Positions 1 through 10,940 of a stretch of DNA of 64,000 nt are shown in pieces (positions within the stretch are counted from its first letter, which is position 1; each line of letters starts with the position of its first letter). Source of the DNA: Brassica napus (lineage: Eukaryota > Streptophyta > Magnoliopsida > Brassicales > Brassicaceae); NCBI RefSeq assembly GCF_020379485.1, contig NC_063436.1, positions 28,704,423 through 28,768,422 on the forward strand. The letters are read 5' to 3'. The notes beneath the pieces were generated by a model that searched no databases, was not told where the DNA came from, and worked only from the letters and a program-made list of their open reading frames with translations. A program made the position numbers and the translations under genes.

Positions 1-289
1 ATGAATAGTATAGTATATATTCTTAAGTATAGCTACCTATGTACGGTTACCATACTATTTGAGACATATTTCTATACTACTCCCTAAAATGTAATAATAT
101 GTCATGTTTTTAAATTTGATAGGTCTCTTCTTTGTCATCTTGTGTGATTGATTGTAATATGAAATTCTTTTTTTGAGTGTTGGACAAATTTGATTATTTG
201 GATCATTCGTTTACTATACTACTTAGACTATATGGAATATAAGATATGCAACATGCTAACCAAGTAAATGTGCTTTCAAGTGTTTAATA
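1..289. other. AT-rich flank, nothing recognised
   Basis: No coding region, RNA gene or clear repeat seen. It leads into the telomere-like tract that begins near 290. Confidence 0.5.
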
Positions 290-1420
290 TTGGAAAACAA
301 TTTATAGATTGTATTTGGGTTTATAGGTTCCTGCCTAAGGTTTAGATTTACTAAGTAAAGGTTTGGGTATAGTAAATCATATTATATACATTCTATTTGG
401 GTTTATACTTCCTTGATTAGGGTTTAGATTAATCTATTTATTTAGGTTTAGGGTTTAGTAATTAGGATTTAGAGTTTAGAGTTTAGTATTTAGTAGTTGG
501 TAGTTGGGGTTGGGATCAACATTAACTTCTTACATGCAATCATAAACATTTCATAACTTCATTAGTTTGTTCTATTCTATTTATTGATTAGTGATTAGTT
601 GATTGGGTTTAATGATTAGTTGATTGGGTTTAGTTTATGTACGATTGGGATTGACATTGAAGCAAACATTACCACCTTCCATGAAGGCATAGCCATATCA
701 ACATTTGAGAAATATGGTATTTTGTTCCATTCTATTTGGGTTTAGGGTTTAATAATTAAGATTTAGGGTTTAGTATTTGGAAAGTAGGGTTGAGGTTTGA
801 GTTTAGTGACCCTATCATTATCGTTCCATTTCTCGATTATTAAAGAGTGTTCTATTTTGTTTCCCAATATGTATTATACTATGTATTTTGTTCCATTCTA
901 TTTGGGTTTTAGGGTCTATATTTGGTTTTAGGGTTTAGTAATTAGGATTTAAAGTTTAGTATTTTAAAAATATAAGTTGAGGTTTGGGTTTAGTGATAGC
1001 AGTTTAGGGTTTAGTATTCAAAAGTTAGGTATGTAATTAGGATTTAGAAGTTGTGTGTTGGGTTAGAGCTCTACACTATTTAAAAATTAGGCATGGATTT
1101 AGTTTAATATTATACTATTTTCATATTTTGATAATTGAATTTAGGGTTAATAATTAAGGTTTATATTTGGATTTAGTATTTTAAAGTTTGGTTTGTGTTT
1201 AGTATTTAAAAGTTGTGTATTGGGTTAATATGGAATGCCTTCTTTATTGAAAAGTCTTATATTTTATCTATTCATTTTAGTATTATTCAGTCACCTAATT
1301 ATAGTTTATATTTGGATTATGATTTATGATTCAGTTTTCAGTATTTAGGAGTTGGGATAGTGTTTAGTATTTAAGGATTATGGATGTGGTTTTAGTCCAT
1401 CTGTACTACTTTGTGTGATA
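290..1420. repeat. Degenerate telomere-like TTTAGGG tract, block 1
   Basis: The stretch is filled with variants of GGGTTTAG and TTTAGGGTTTAG (for example near 420-500, 720-790, 900-1010), mixed with GGATTTAG and AGTTTAG. The plant telomere repeat is TTTAGGG, so this reads as an old, decayed interstitial telomere-like array or a satellite derived from one. A roughly 100-base piece near 600-720 recurs near 3190-3300, so the two blocks share an origin. No gene is seen. Confidence 0.6.
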
Positions 1421-1805
1421 TGGAATATAACATTCAGTACATATATATGTAGTCAATAAATATGTAACGTGGATGTCTCTTTTTCTCCACTCCTGACCAT
1501 ATATTATTTTCTATAATACTAGCCATATTTTTCTTTGTCTACGTCATTTCACCTTCTTCTCTTTCACTTGTTACTTGTACGAGAAAGGGTTAAAACAGGA
1601 TCAAAAGAGACACAATTGTTAATTGTCTAATTATATCAAAATTAGTGACCTACACTTAATTATCTTCCCATTATTTCGCAAATTCACCCTATTTATTTTC
1701 GAACAGAGCCAAAGGAAAGAATCAAACCAAAACCCCATAGACCGTCAAGATCGAAGGAACTAAAACATTGGCCTCATTGAATATACGTCAGCTTCTGAAC
1801 TAAAG

Positions 1806-2193
1806 CCATATATGAGATACGTCAATATATTTGTACCCTCATATTGACGAATGCCGACATCGATCACCATACTCTATTGGCCACAAGTCACCTTGAAGCT
1901 TGTTTCGCAAGTCACCTAATGGATATCCAATATGATTTTTCCGCCTCCCCCAAAGCTGAATATAGTTTCGAGCTTCTCTTGTAAGAATAAAGATCGCTCC
2001 ATGTAATTGGTCGATGTCCAAAGTGGATATTTTTGCTCTGCTTCTTGTTGCCATTCTCGAATCATCTCTCGAAATAGTCAATCTCTGACTTACCTTGATT
2101 GATTTGGTTTTCCTCGGCAAACGGATTTACAACATACTCCCATGAAGATTCAACCAATATGAAGAGGATGATGACTTTTATGGCTAGAGTCAT
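1806..2193 (-). pseudogene. Broken copy A of the small secreted-protein family
   Basis: Read on the minus strand from the ATG at 2191-2193, the start (MTLAIKVIILFILVESSWE) is nearly identical to the intact gene at 43165. It keeps the hydrophobic signal peptide and the IDYF segment, then hits TGA just after DYFER, where a deletion has shifted the frame. The rest of the family core (YIQLWG, YPLGDLRNKLQGDLWP, EYG) is readable in another frame down to about 1840. It is therefore a pseudogene. A TATA-like AT-rich run lies upstream near 2275-2290. It is the inverted member of the family. Confidence 0.85.
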
Positions 2194-2799
2194 CGTTGCA
2201 AAGATCGATTAGATTTTTATGTCAAGACTGATGATGATAGAAGTTTGTGTTTTTGGTCACAAGAAGTTTGTGTTTATAATATATAAAAGGGATATTAGGT
2301 GGTATAACCATGAAAAAAATCATAATTCACCAACTAGCCATTTTCCTTACTAAACCTATACACACTGTTATAAATCTATATTAATACTGTAATACCCTTT
2401 GTATCTACCGGTTTAACCTGCTAACAAAATAAAAATAAAAAAAATTCTTAACTCACAAAAATTAAATTGTAGACTACCCAACTTCGAAAGGCGAAGATGA
2501 CGCCACCACTAGTTCTCAGAGAAGTTTTGTGGAAGAGAAGATTGGTTAGGAAGCTTTGTCGGAGACGAAATGGGGAGGCTTCTCTGATTCCAAAGCGACA
2601 GTCGTGAAGATGCTAGAATATGTATGTATTAGGTTTGAAGTAAATATATGTCTCGTGTTGGAGAAGATGAACAGTTTTTGTATTATGTTCTATTCTATTA
2701 TATTCATATAGAATAGAAATGTAAAACAATATATATATTTTTATGCGATAAATTCTATTTCATTTGACGGTTACTAAAATTGTTCTATTTTGTTTAGAA
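2194..2799. other. Former promoter flank of copy A plus AT-rich DNA
   Basis: The first part (to about 2300) corresponds to the upstream region of pseudogene A. A short GC-richer stretch at 2480-2620 has no open frame that I can assign. Nothing else recognised. Confidence 0.4.
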
Positions 2800-3480
2800 A
2801 TATATTTTGATATTTGGGTTTAGGGTTTAGATTTGGATTAGGGTTTACATTTAGATTAGAATTTAGTGATTAGAATTTAGGGTTTAGTATTTATAAGGTG
2901 AGGGAGTATGGTTGAAATCAGTTTTAACTTCTTTAATGCAATCATACACATTTCATAATTTCACCATTGGTACTATGTTATTTATTATGTTCCATTATAT
3001 TTGGATTTAGAGTTTATATTTGGGTTAATGTTTTATATTTATATTTAGGGTTTACATTTAGATTAGGGTTTAGTGATTAGAATTTAGGGTTTAGTATTTA
3101 TAAGGTGAGTGAATATGGTTTAAATCATCATTAACTTCTTAGTGCAATCATAGACATTAGATTAGAGTTTATATTTTCCGTGTAGGGTTTAGTGATTAGT
3201 TGATAGAGTTTAGTTTATGTACGATTGGGGTTGACAATAGGACAAGCATTACCATCTTCCATGAAGGCATAATCATGTCAACATTTAAGAAATATGTCAA
3301 AATAATACTTAGATTACAACTACATTTTCATCTTTTCTATTATATATGTCTCATGTAGAATAGTAATGCATTTTACTGGAATTTAGAAATTTAGATTTAG
3401 TTTATGCAAAATTAGGGTTAAGATTGGATTAGGGTATATTATTTATAAGTTGGGGTTGAGGTTGAATTATTGTTTAGTAT
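2800..3480. repeat. Degenerate telomere-like tract, block 2
   Basis: The same GGGTTTAG-type variants as in block 1 return (2815-2890, 3000-3080, 3180-3220, 3390-3440). The stretch at 3195-3300 closely matches 605-720, including the motif ATGAAGGCATA. The two blocks are thus duplicates of one repeat region flanking the secreted-protein pseudogene. Confidence 0.55.
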
Positions 3481-4309
3481 ATATGGATTATAGGTGTAGT
3501 TTGCGTCATATACTACTTTGATAATATAGAATAGAAAATTTTGGTGTGTATACATGTGGTCAATAAACTTGTCACGTGGAAGGTATTTTTTCTTTCACAT
3601 TAAATTTTTTTGGTTTCTCCGTGTCTATATCTTTTCTCATTACGTTATCAATATATAATATATTCACCGGGTAATTGTTGATGAAGAGGGTATAACCGGA
3701 TCAGTTGTGTAACAAATGTTAGATTCTTAATAATGTCAAAATCATTGCTAGATTATTAATTATGTCTCCAAAATTGGCTATCTCACCAATAAACCCTATA
3801 TAAAATACTATACTTCTTTTTTCAGTTAGGACTAGGATTTTAATGTTTAACTAATTAGATTTAGCCAACTCGTTTACCTATATATATTTGTGTATTGCTA
3901 ATTATTTAAACAATAAAAATAATATAAATTGTAAAGGGTTAAATTTTAGACTATATTGATGGTCACTTGAATATCCATTCGGGTTCGGTTTTATTCGGTT
4001 CGGGTTTTCGGAACTAGACATTTCGATTTGCATGAGAATAAAATTCTTAACTCACCAAAAAGGTAATTCGAAACTTTATTAATGAAAACTTTTTTTAATT
4101 TATGTCTAAAACATATCACCTATAAGCTTTATGTATACATAAAGCTCAAAGCATAGGTTAGGAAAGAAAGTAAATTCATATAAGATAGCAAAGAGTACTG
4201 GAATCTTTTTCAGCTGATATATATCATAACATACTCCATAGTATATGTTTTAAGCAAATTTTATCCTAGAGCCAGCTTTGGTATATCAATAAGTAATGCC
4301 ATGCTAGGG
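3481..4309. other. AT-rich intergenic DNA, no feature recognised
   Basis: No open reading frame of note and no repeat with recognisable ends. Confidence 0.4.
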
Positions 4310-5602
4310 AAATTTAATTTATTAAAACAGAGTCCTATTTTTTATCTACTGTTAACAAGTCATACTAGGACCATCAAAAAACTACTTAATATGACATATT
4401 TCATTATTTACATTAATAATAAAACAAATATAAATATAAATTTATTTTTAAGTATAACAAATTTTGCTTAGAAAGAATCTAACAAAATCCTACCAACCTT
4501 CTAAATATTTTTATAAAATAACACTTAATTAATTTCGTAAATAATAATATAACTTTATAATTCAATGTTAATTAGAAATTTATTATAAAACAAGAAAATA
4601 AAATTCTATACTATTTTAAAATATTTTTTAATTATATTATGTATTATATTAAAATAGAAGTACTATATGAATTAACTATGGGTAAATTTATCTATTTCAT
4701 TTTTAAAATATTTTAATTTAAATAAATTATCACTCATCATTAAAATGTGATAAAAAATTTAAACTATATTAAATTTTTTTAGAAAAATAAATTTATAAAC
4801 ATAAATTTATTAATATAGGTTAAACTTTTATATCTACAACTACATATTATTTTATTTTTTATTTTGAAACTCTCAACAATATATTGTTTAAAAAGATTAA
4901 TATACAAAAATATAATAGTTTATAACTAACCTTTAGTTCATATAATATTTAAAAATATGTTATTATATAACTATGAAATTTTAAAAATTCATTCAAAATA
5001 TTAATGGCAAATCAAATTTTAATTATAAATTTAATATTTATATTAATTATAAAAAATTCTGAGAGATATATAAAAATCTTACCGAAATGAAAATTATTTA
5101 TATAAAATAATGTCTTAATTTAGTAACAAAACAATTTCGAAAATCATATAATCTCCCACCTCAAATATAGTTGTGTAATTTTCCAAACAATTTTGACAAA
5201 ATATAAAATTTTAATAATAAGTATGAGAACTTAAAATGATAATGTTTTAAATTTCTCAAAAGGTATAATCATAGATAATAAAGAATAACTTCTTGAAATG
5301 TAACACGAAAAAACAAACTATGTTATAAAAACTAAAGTAATCTAATATTTTGAAGTCTTAATTTAATAACAAGAAAAAGAAAACTTAATATCATAACATC
5401 TAAAAAATATTCTATATCAATAAAATTTACTTAAATAATATGATGGATGCTACCATGTATACAATTTACTAAAATAATAGGTTTATATTCATAATATATA
5501 ACACTAAAATTAAAATTATATACCTAAAATATTTATAATAAATCAAAAGTATACATTCATAAAATGAAAAATATCCGCACGAATGTGCGGGTCAAAATCT
5601 AG
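4310..5602 (+). mobile_element. Non-autonomous Helitron (5' end uncertain)
   Basis: The 3' end is typical of a Helitron: a perfect hairpin CCGCAC-GAAT-GTGCGG at 5575-5590, a short spacer, then CTAG at 5599-5602 followed by a T as required at the AT target. The 5' end is placed near 4310 because ATTAAAACAGAGTCC at 4321-4335 looks like the start region of small plant Helitrons, but the canonical TC terminus is not clear. The interior is very AT-rich, with no gene. Confidence 0.6.
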
Positions 5603-6241
5603 TTATTATTAATAATAAGCTTAAAGGCAGTGTTTTTTTTTCTCTTTGAAAACTTGTTGTCATTTGACATTATTCATGCATGTTTCTCCGATTGAAAAAA
5701 TGTTCATGACCGCATAGCATGATTGAGGACTTTAGCTGGAAACCATGCGCGAACCTACATAAATCGCCAAACATAACTGATTAGACTTACAGATCAACAA
5801 TGAATCTGTAAAATTTTTGCCTATGTTAAGATTGTTACAATTATATCTGCATCTTTAGTAGAAAATGTCACATGGTTTCTAGATCTAAAATTTACTTTTG
5901 TGATCAAATCAACTGTCATATATTAAAAACAAAAGGGGGACAAATTGCATATCTTTTCTAAAGAAAATATTTGACTAGAAAGTTACATGAACTTCTATTT
6001 GAAGAATCTCTTATGTCAAAATTAGCAGGGATGTATTTGAAAATCAAACTCATGCAAGTATTTTGACAATCTCAAAATTGGATAACTTACGAAAATTTCT
6101 CTTGTTGCATTTTTTGTTCTAATTGTAAATTGAAGTTGCACATGATACATTATAGTTTTTTGGCTCTATGGATATAATGAGTGTGGCTATAAAGTCCGGA
6201 GACCATTGGGGTAGTTTGTTTGTCGAGGACCATTGGGATGA
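5603..6241. other. AT-rich flank before the unrecognised-gene copy
   Basis: Nothing recognised. Introns or a promoter of the broken gene at 6242 could lie here but no splice chain is evident. Confidence 0.3.
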
Positions 6242-6711
6242 ATGGTTGCTTGTGATTTTTGGGTTTCTACTTCTCTGAAAAAGATAATCTCGTCTTTATC
6301 TGAGGCAAAATTTGAATTTTTCATTCACACTACTGCAGTTGATGAATACATTGGTGATCGAAACATTGGTGATCGAAACGATACTGCGTACCATGTCGTG
6401 CTGAAAAAGATGGAGTTTTCCATTTTGCTTACCGAGGAAGATAAACAAGAATTGATACTTTTCTTGCAGGATATTCGATTCTTGTTCGCAACACAACTGA
6501 AAGTGGCTTAACTCTCGACTGTGTCAACGTGACGGAGCTAGACAAATTTGTTGCCATCCACTACATCATGTTTCCCCTCGATTTCACAACATACAGCCGC
6601 ATGGTGGACTTTAAGCCTAAGACTAAACCTAAAAACGAGTTGATATCTAAATTGGAAATAAAATTATTTGATGTTGTGCTAGCCGTAACACTGTTGTCAT
6701 CAACTGAATAG
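6242..6711 (+). pseudogene. Broken copy of an unrecognised gene (inverted unit)
   Basis: I do not recognise the family. The copy reads in two frames. The first, from ATG 6242, contains TAYHVVLKKMEF. The second, starting within the first near 6474, contains YSILVRNTTESG, then TELDKFVAIHYI and PLDFTTYSRMV, ending at 6711. The minus-strand copies at 30.7 and 52.4 kb carry the same blocks in one frame (AAYHVV, YSILVTNNSESG, FIAIDFIASPLDF), so a one-base frameshift near 6465-6475 is the simplest reading; a short unrecognised intron is the alternative. Its 3' flank (6890-7100) also matches those loci in inverted orientation. Confidence 0.6.
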
Positions 6712-6889
6712 ATTTATTTATTGGAATTATTCATTGTCTTCGTTTTGTGCCGTTAAAAGAGATGTAAGAATTAGATTTCATCTTTAAACATGGGGTCAAT
6801 TGTACATGAATCAACCAAATTTTTTACACTAACAAACTCACATATAAACAAAAGAAACAAAAAAAAACTAAAAATCATGGGTTCAGCTG

Positions 6890-7100
6890 ACCCCTTCCTC
6901 TTCAAATAATTCCTCCACTGTGTACAATAGATGTACCTTCAACTTTTGGTAAGTAATGTGACTATGACCAAGCATAATTGTGCTTTCAATTACTCTTAAA
7001 ACAATAACTGGGAGGTGGAATGGATTTAGAATATGAAATGCGAGGAAGAGAATGAAATGAAGCTTATAAACGTTACATAATTTCACATTTTGCCAATAAT
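6890..7100 (-). repeat. Inverted copy of the unit spacer
   Basis: Reverse-complemented, this stretch aligns with 31237-31440 and 53005-53220 with roughly four matches in five: GTGAAATTATGTAAC, CATATTCTAAATC, CATAGTCACATTA and TTGAAGGTACATC occur in the same order. It shows that the left arm holds an inverted version of the right-arm unit. A 67-codon minus-strand frame here is closed in the 31-kb copy, so I do not call it a gene. Confidence 0.75.
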
Positions 7101-7879
7101 AGCTAGAGACATAATTGAGATGTATGGTGCATAAAAATTAATTAAGGACTAACGCATTTGAAAAACTTAAACAAATACGTAAGACTGATGATATTTGAAT
7201 TATTATTTTTAGCTGGTTGTATTTTTCTTATAACACTTTAGTTGGTTGTATAAACACAAAAAATATAGTATTAATTAATGTTTCGAAATTGGTGTTTTAA
7301 TATAGGGAAAATGTAAGATATATAGTATTGGGAAGATGGGGTTTTCATATTCTTTAGGACATTAACAAATAATATTGTTGGTAATGAATTATTTTTAAAA
7401 TAAATGTTTAATTAGATTACGAAACCATTATTCTGAAAGAACATGATGTTCAAAAGATCATTCCCCAAACAAAATTATACTTACATAAATTGACTTATAG
7501 TAGGTTTTTCTCTATTCATTTCTTTGGTAACTAGAGAAATGAATCATTTGGATAAATAAATTTCTTCAGTTAATTTAGTTGAAATCCAGCTTGCTAAAGT
7601 CTCAAATGAAAGGATATCTCCTTACATAACATAATTGGGAGGTCATTAAATAACATAATTGATAAGTCAACACAATTATGATTCAGGATAGTACTATTTA
7701 TAACTGGATTTAAAATCCACTAAAATAAATAATCCCAACATTAAAAAAAAAACTATTTGATACCAAAAGTACTTTCCTTGCATGGAAATGTTCCAATAAT
7801 GCAAACTTCCCATTAATAATAAATAAAGTCTTGAAATGATTTGAGAAAACATAAAATAAACAGAAGCAGACGCACATCA
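7101..7879. other. Intergenic DNA downstream of VEL1
   Basis: AT-rich and without recognisable genes. The VEL1 3' UTR and polyadenylation site must lie in the last few hundred bases (about 7650-7879, read on the minus strand). Confidence 0.4.
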
Positions 7880-10648
7880 CTAGTGCCACAACTTCATGCA
7901 GAATCCAGACTTGACAACCGCAGACGCACCATCCCCAACCGCAGAACAACGCTTAGCCAAAACGCGGTCGTTGAAAGTATGAACAAGCTGCTCAGCTAAA
8001 TCCACAGGATCATCAGCAAAAGTATCAATGAATATCTTCACAATTCTGATCTCTTGTGGCGTCGCTCTTAAACCATACCAAGTCAGAAACTTCTGTCTGA
8101 ACTCTTTCTCAATGTGTCCTAAAGACTCAAGCTGTCTTATAACACTCACACAATGCTTAAAACCACTCTCTGATCCTCCGTTTGCCGAGTGATGATCACC
8201 GTTTTCTTTAACCGGTTTACCGTTTCTAGCTTGACGGTTCTTGGTTTGGTCTGACCTGAAGGGAGTGATTGGCAAACTCGCATCTGAACTGTTTCTGTTA
8301 CTGACAAGATTTGTCGTAGTAACCGGAACAGCAGCTTCTTGTTGTTCCTCATCCAACAACACACTCCCTTCAACATTCTTCTCAGCTTGCACAACGTTGG
8401 AATCTTGTTTGTTGTGATTCTGAGGAGCAATGTAACCGTTGTTGGACTCAGCTTCAACGGAGGAAGGGTTAGAAGACAAGGTGCTGCAGTTTGTGAGAGG
8501 GCTCTCGCTTCTTTCGACCACTTCTTCAGGACTACTACGAGTCAAGACATTGATCTCATCCACACCCACTTCTCTGGTTCCGCTGAATGACACAACTTTG
8601 AAGCAATACTCAGACGCTGGAGCTAGTCCAGAGACAACGAACCTCGCGTTTGGAGTGAACAACGTGCAAGTAGACTTCTCCTGGTACTCTTTCTCAGTGA
8701 CCTTACGATGCCAGATACTGTAATGAACAATGTTTGCAGGTGAGGTGAGATCATTAGAGGCTAGAATCACAGTGAGTGAAGTGGCGTTAACGTCCTCGAA
8801 TCTGATCTTGGTTGGTGCTGTATCTGCAGATACCTCATTCCTCAAACCATAAGAAGGTTTAGTCTCAAGTGGTTGAAGAGATTCAAGAGCAGAAGAGCAA
8901 AGCTTCTGCACATCAGGTCCAGATCCTAGTCTGTTGACAATCCCTCTACCCATTTTCATAGGGAGACCAGAGAGAGGACCCACGTCAGCTTCAAGACTCT
9001 TCACAGCTTCATCCACAACCTCACAGACGTTTGAGAACTTAGTGGATCCCTTTATAAGCTTCTGGACTAACAAAAGACGGTAGGAAAGAACGTCTACTCT
9101 TCTGGTTTCTTTAGCAATTGTTAATTGCTTCTTCCAACACTCAAGCAAGCTGTTTGGTTTACCACAAGAGACACAGTAGAAGCAGCACTCTTCTTCACCT
9201 TCCTTGTCTCTTGCAAGACCAGATTTTTCACTCTTGAAAGCACATTCAAGATGACAAGAGAATCCGCAGGAATCACCTTCAAACGGAGGATCAGAGCTGC
9301 ACGTTAACCAGAGACTAGGATCTTTGTTATCATCATACTTAAGACAAATGCAGCAAGAACACCTTCTGCAAAAGGAATCTCCCTGTCCCATTACAGCCCT
9401 GCAAGCCAGATTGTTGCAGCTCACTGAGGCGTTGCTGATCGTTGGAACCACGTAACGAGTTGGGTTATCAACCTTCCTCGGCCTCTTTGAGTTTCTATGA
9501 AGAGGCAAAGAATCAGAAGAGCCTCTCTTGTTCCCATCATGGTCTCCAGAGTTTTTCTTGGATATAGTTTTTAGAAGAGTCTCTATGAGCTTGACTTTGG
9601 TCAAGCCGGTGTACTTTCTTTCTTTGCCCATTTCTGCGCATAGGATCTGTAGAATGTCTTTGCGGCTCCATGCCTGCAACACTTCGGTGGCTAGGTGTGG
9701 TTGCGCTGATAGTTCATAGACAAGGTGTATCTTCTCTTCAACACTCATTCCGCTGGATTTAGATGAGTCACCTGCAGCTCCTGTAAATGGAAGAAGAAGA
9801 AAAAGGTGTAAACATTACAAGTTTTGAGTTAGAGTGAAGGCAGCTGAGAACAATGTCATAACAAGAAAACACAAATCATGCAAGAATAATACAAGAATCT
9901 GCCTTAAAAGCTTGTTGCTGACTCTGATCTTGCACAAATGCTGATACTTTATGCAAACAAGATGCCAAAGCAAAGACCATGTCCATTAGAATACAATAAA
10001 AAAATGGACCAAGATCTCAAGAAACAAAGAAGGATGAGAATAAGAGAACCAAAAGGATGATTCTTGTTAGGTCTAAGAACCCACATTCATCAGAGAATAA
10101 AAAAATCAAAGGATGACATATAATGGAATCTTATTCTATACAGAAGGAAAGCCATTTAGTCCTTTGACCCACTATTAAACTTAAAAAAAAAAAAACAATT
10201 CATCAACCAATGATAGTGGAAACAAACCAAAACACAGAATATGGAGTTAGAACCAATCAACAAAGAAAAAAGAATTAAACAAACCAATTCATCAACCAAT
10301 GAAGGCACACCATCAGAATCACCAATGAGAAAAAACATATAAAAGCTTCACACTTTGATGAACAAACAAACAAAAATTTAAGAACACAGTAATCTAAGAT
10401 CAATAGCAATGTTAGTGAATACTACAGTCATATTCAAGAGAGAAAACAAAATAAAGTCTCCAACTTTCAAAATTAAATAAAAAAAACACAAATTTGAACA
10501 ATACAAATCAGCATCCAAAGCTTCATAATTATTAGAACATTTTACATAGGGAACAACAACACAAAGAGACACAGATATCGATAAATCTTAAGCAACCAAT
10601 GAAACCAAAAGTTATAAAACATTACATACCATCAACAGAAGAATCCAT
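7880..10648 (-). CDS. VEL1: VIN3-like protein VEL1/VIL2 (PHD, FNIII and VID domains)
   Basis: Partner of Polycomb repressive complex 2; in the family these nuclear proteins help silence FLC-type genes during vernalization. The coding sequence has two exons: 10630-10648 (start MDSSVDG) and 7880-9780. The split glycine codon rejoins, giving 639 residues. Visible parts are a basic N-terminal region, a Cys-rich PHD finger at about 128-212 (CNNLAC, CRRCSCCICL, CGFSCHLECAF, CCFYCVSCGK), a fibronectin III domain at about 328-421, and the C-terminal VID oligomerisation domain at about 548-620, ending GFCMKLWH. A 5' UTR intron is likely at 10699-10772 (GTAAG donor, CACAG acceptor). Synteny with ATR2 favours VEL1 over VRN5 or VIN3. 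The frame is intact, so it is probably functional. Confidence 0.93.
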
Positions 10649-10674
10649 AGAGCCAAGAACGTTAAGACAAGTGA

Positions 10675-10692
10675 TCAAACCCACATTACCAT
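10675..10692 (-). promoter_or_regulatory. Upstream ORF of five codons in the VEL1 leader
   Basis: On the minus strand the second leader exon holds ATG GTA ATG TGG GTT TGA (MVMWV then stop), ending 26 bases before the main ATG at 10648. It could lower translation of VEL1 by making ribosomes reinitiate. This depends on the inferred leader exon; if transcription starts inside the exon the uORF is absent. Confidence 0.5.
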
Positions 10693-10772
10693 AAGAACCT
10701 GTGATGTCAAGAACATGAGTTAGAGAATACCAAACAGAGAGATCGGTGAAAAGACAAGAAAGATGGGCTTAC

Positions 10773-10940
10773 CAAACAAGAGAAGCTATACGTCGAGCAA
10801 AGAAACGTGTGTTTTCTCTCTCCCTCTTCGGAAGAAACAGAGAAGAGAGAGAGCCGATGTGTCCTGAGCAAGGGAAGAGAGAAGATGAGAGAACTATGAG
10901 AAGAAGAAGGAGAGAGAGGTCTCTATAGAGAGATGAAGAG
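10773..10940 (-). promoter_or_regulatory. VEL1 leader and proximal promoter
   Basis: Read on the minus strand this is a pyrimidine-rich CTCTCT/CTTCTTCT stretch of the kind common in plant 5' leaders, ending at the inferred leader-intron donor. I see no convincing TATA box, so transcription start sites are not placed. Confidence 0.45.

Noticed and set aside
6883..7086. 67-codon minus-strand frame beginning KLCNVYKLHF
   Set aside because: The homologous stretch at 31.2 kb has a stop inside the same frame, and the region behaves as spacer.
8339..9719. Several plus-strand frames opposite VEL1
   Set aside because: They are shadows of the long, well-conserved minus-strand coding exon.
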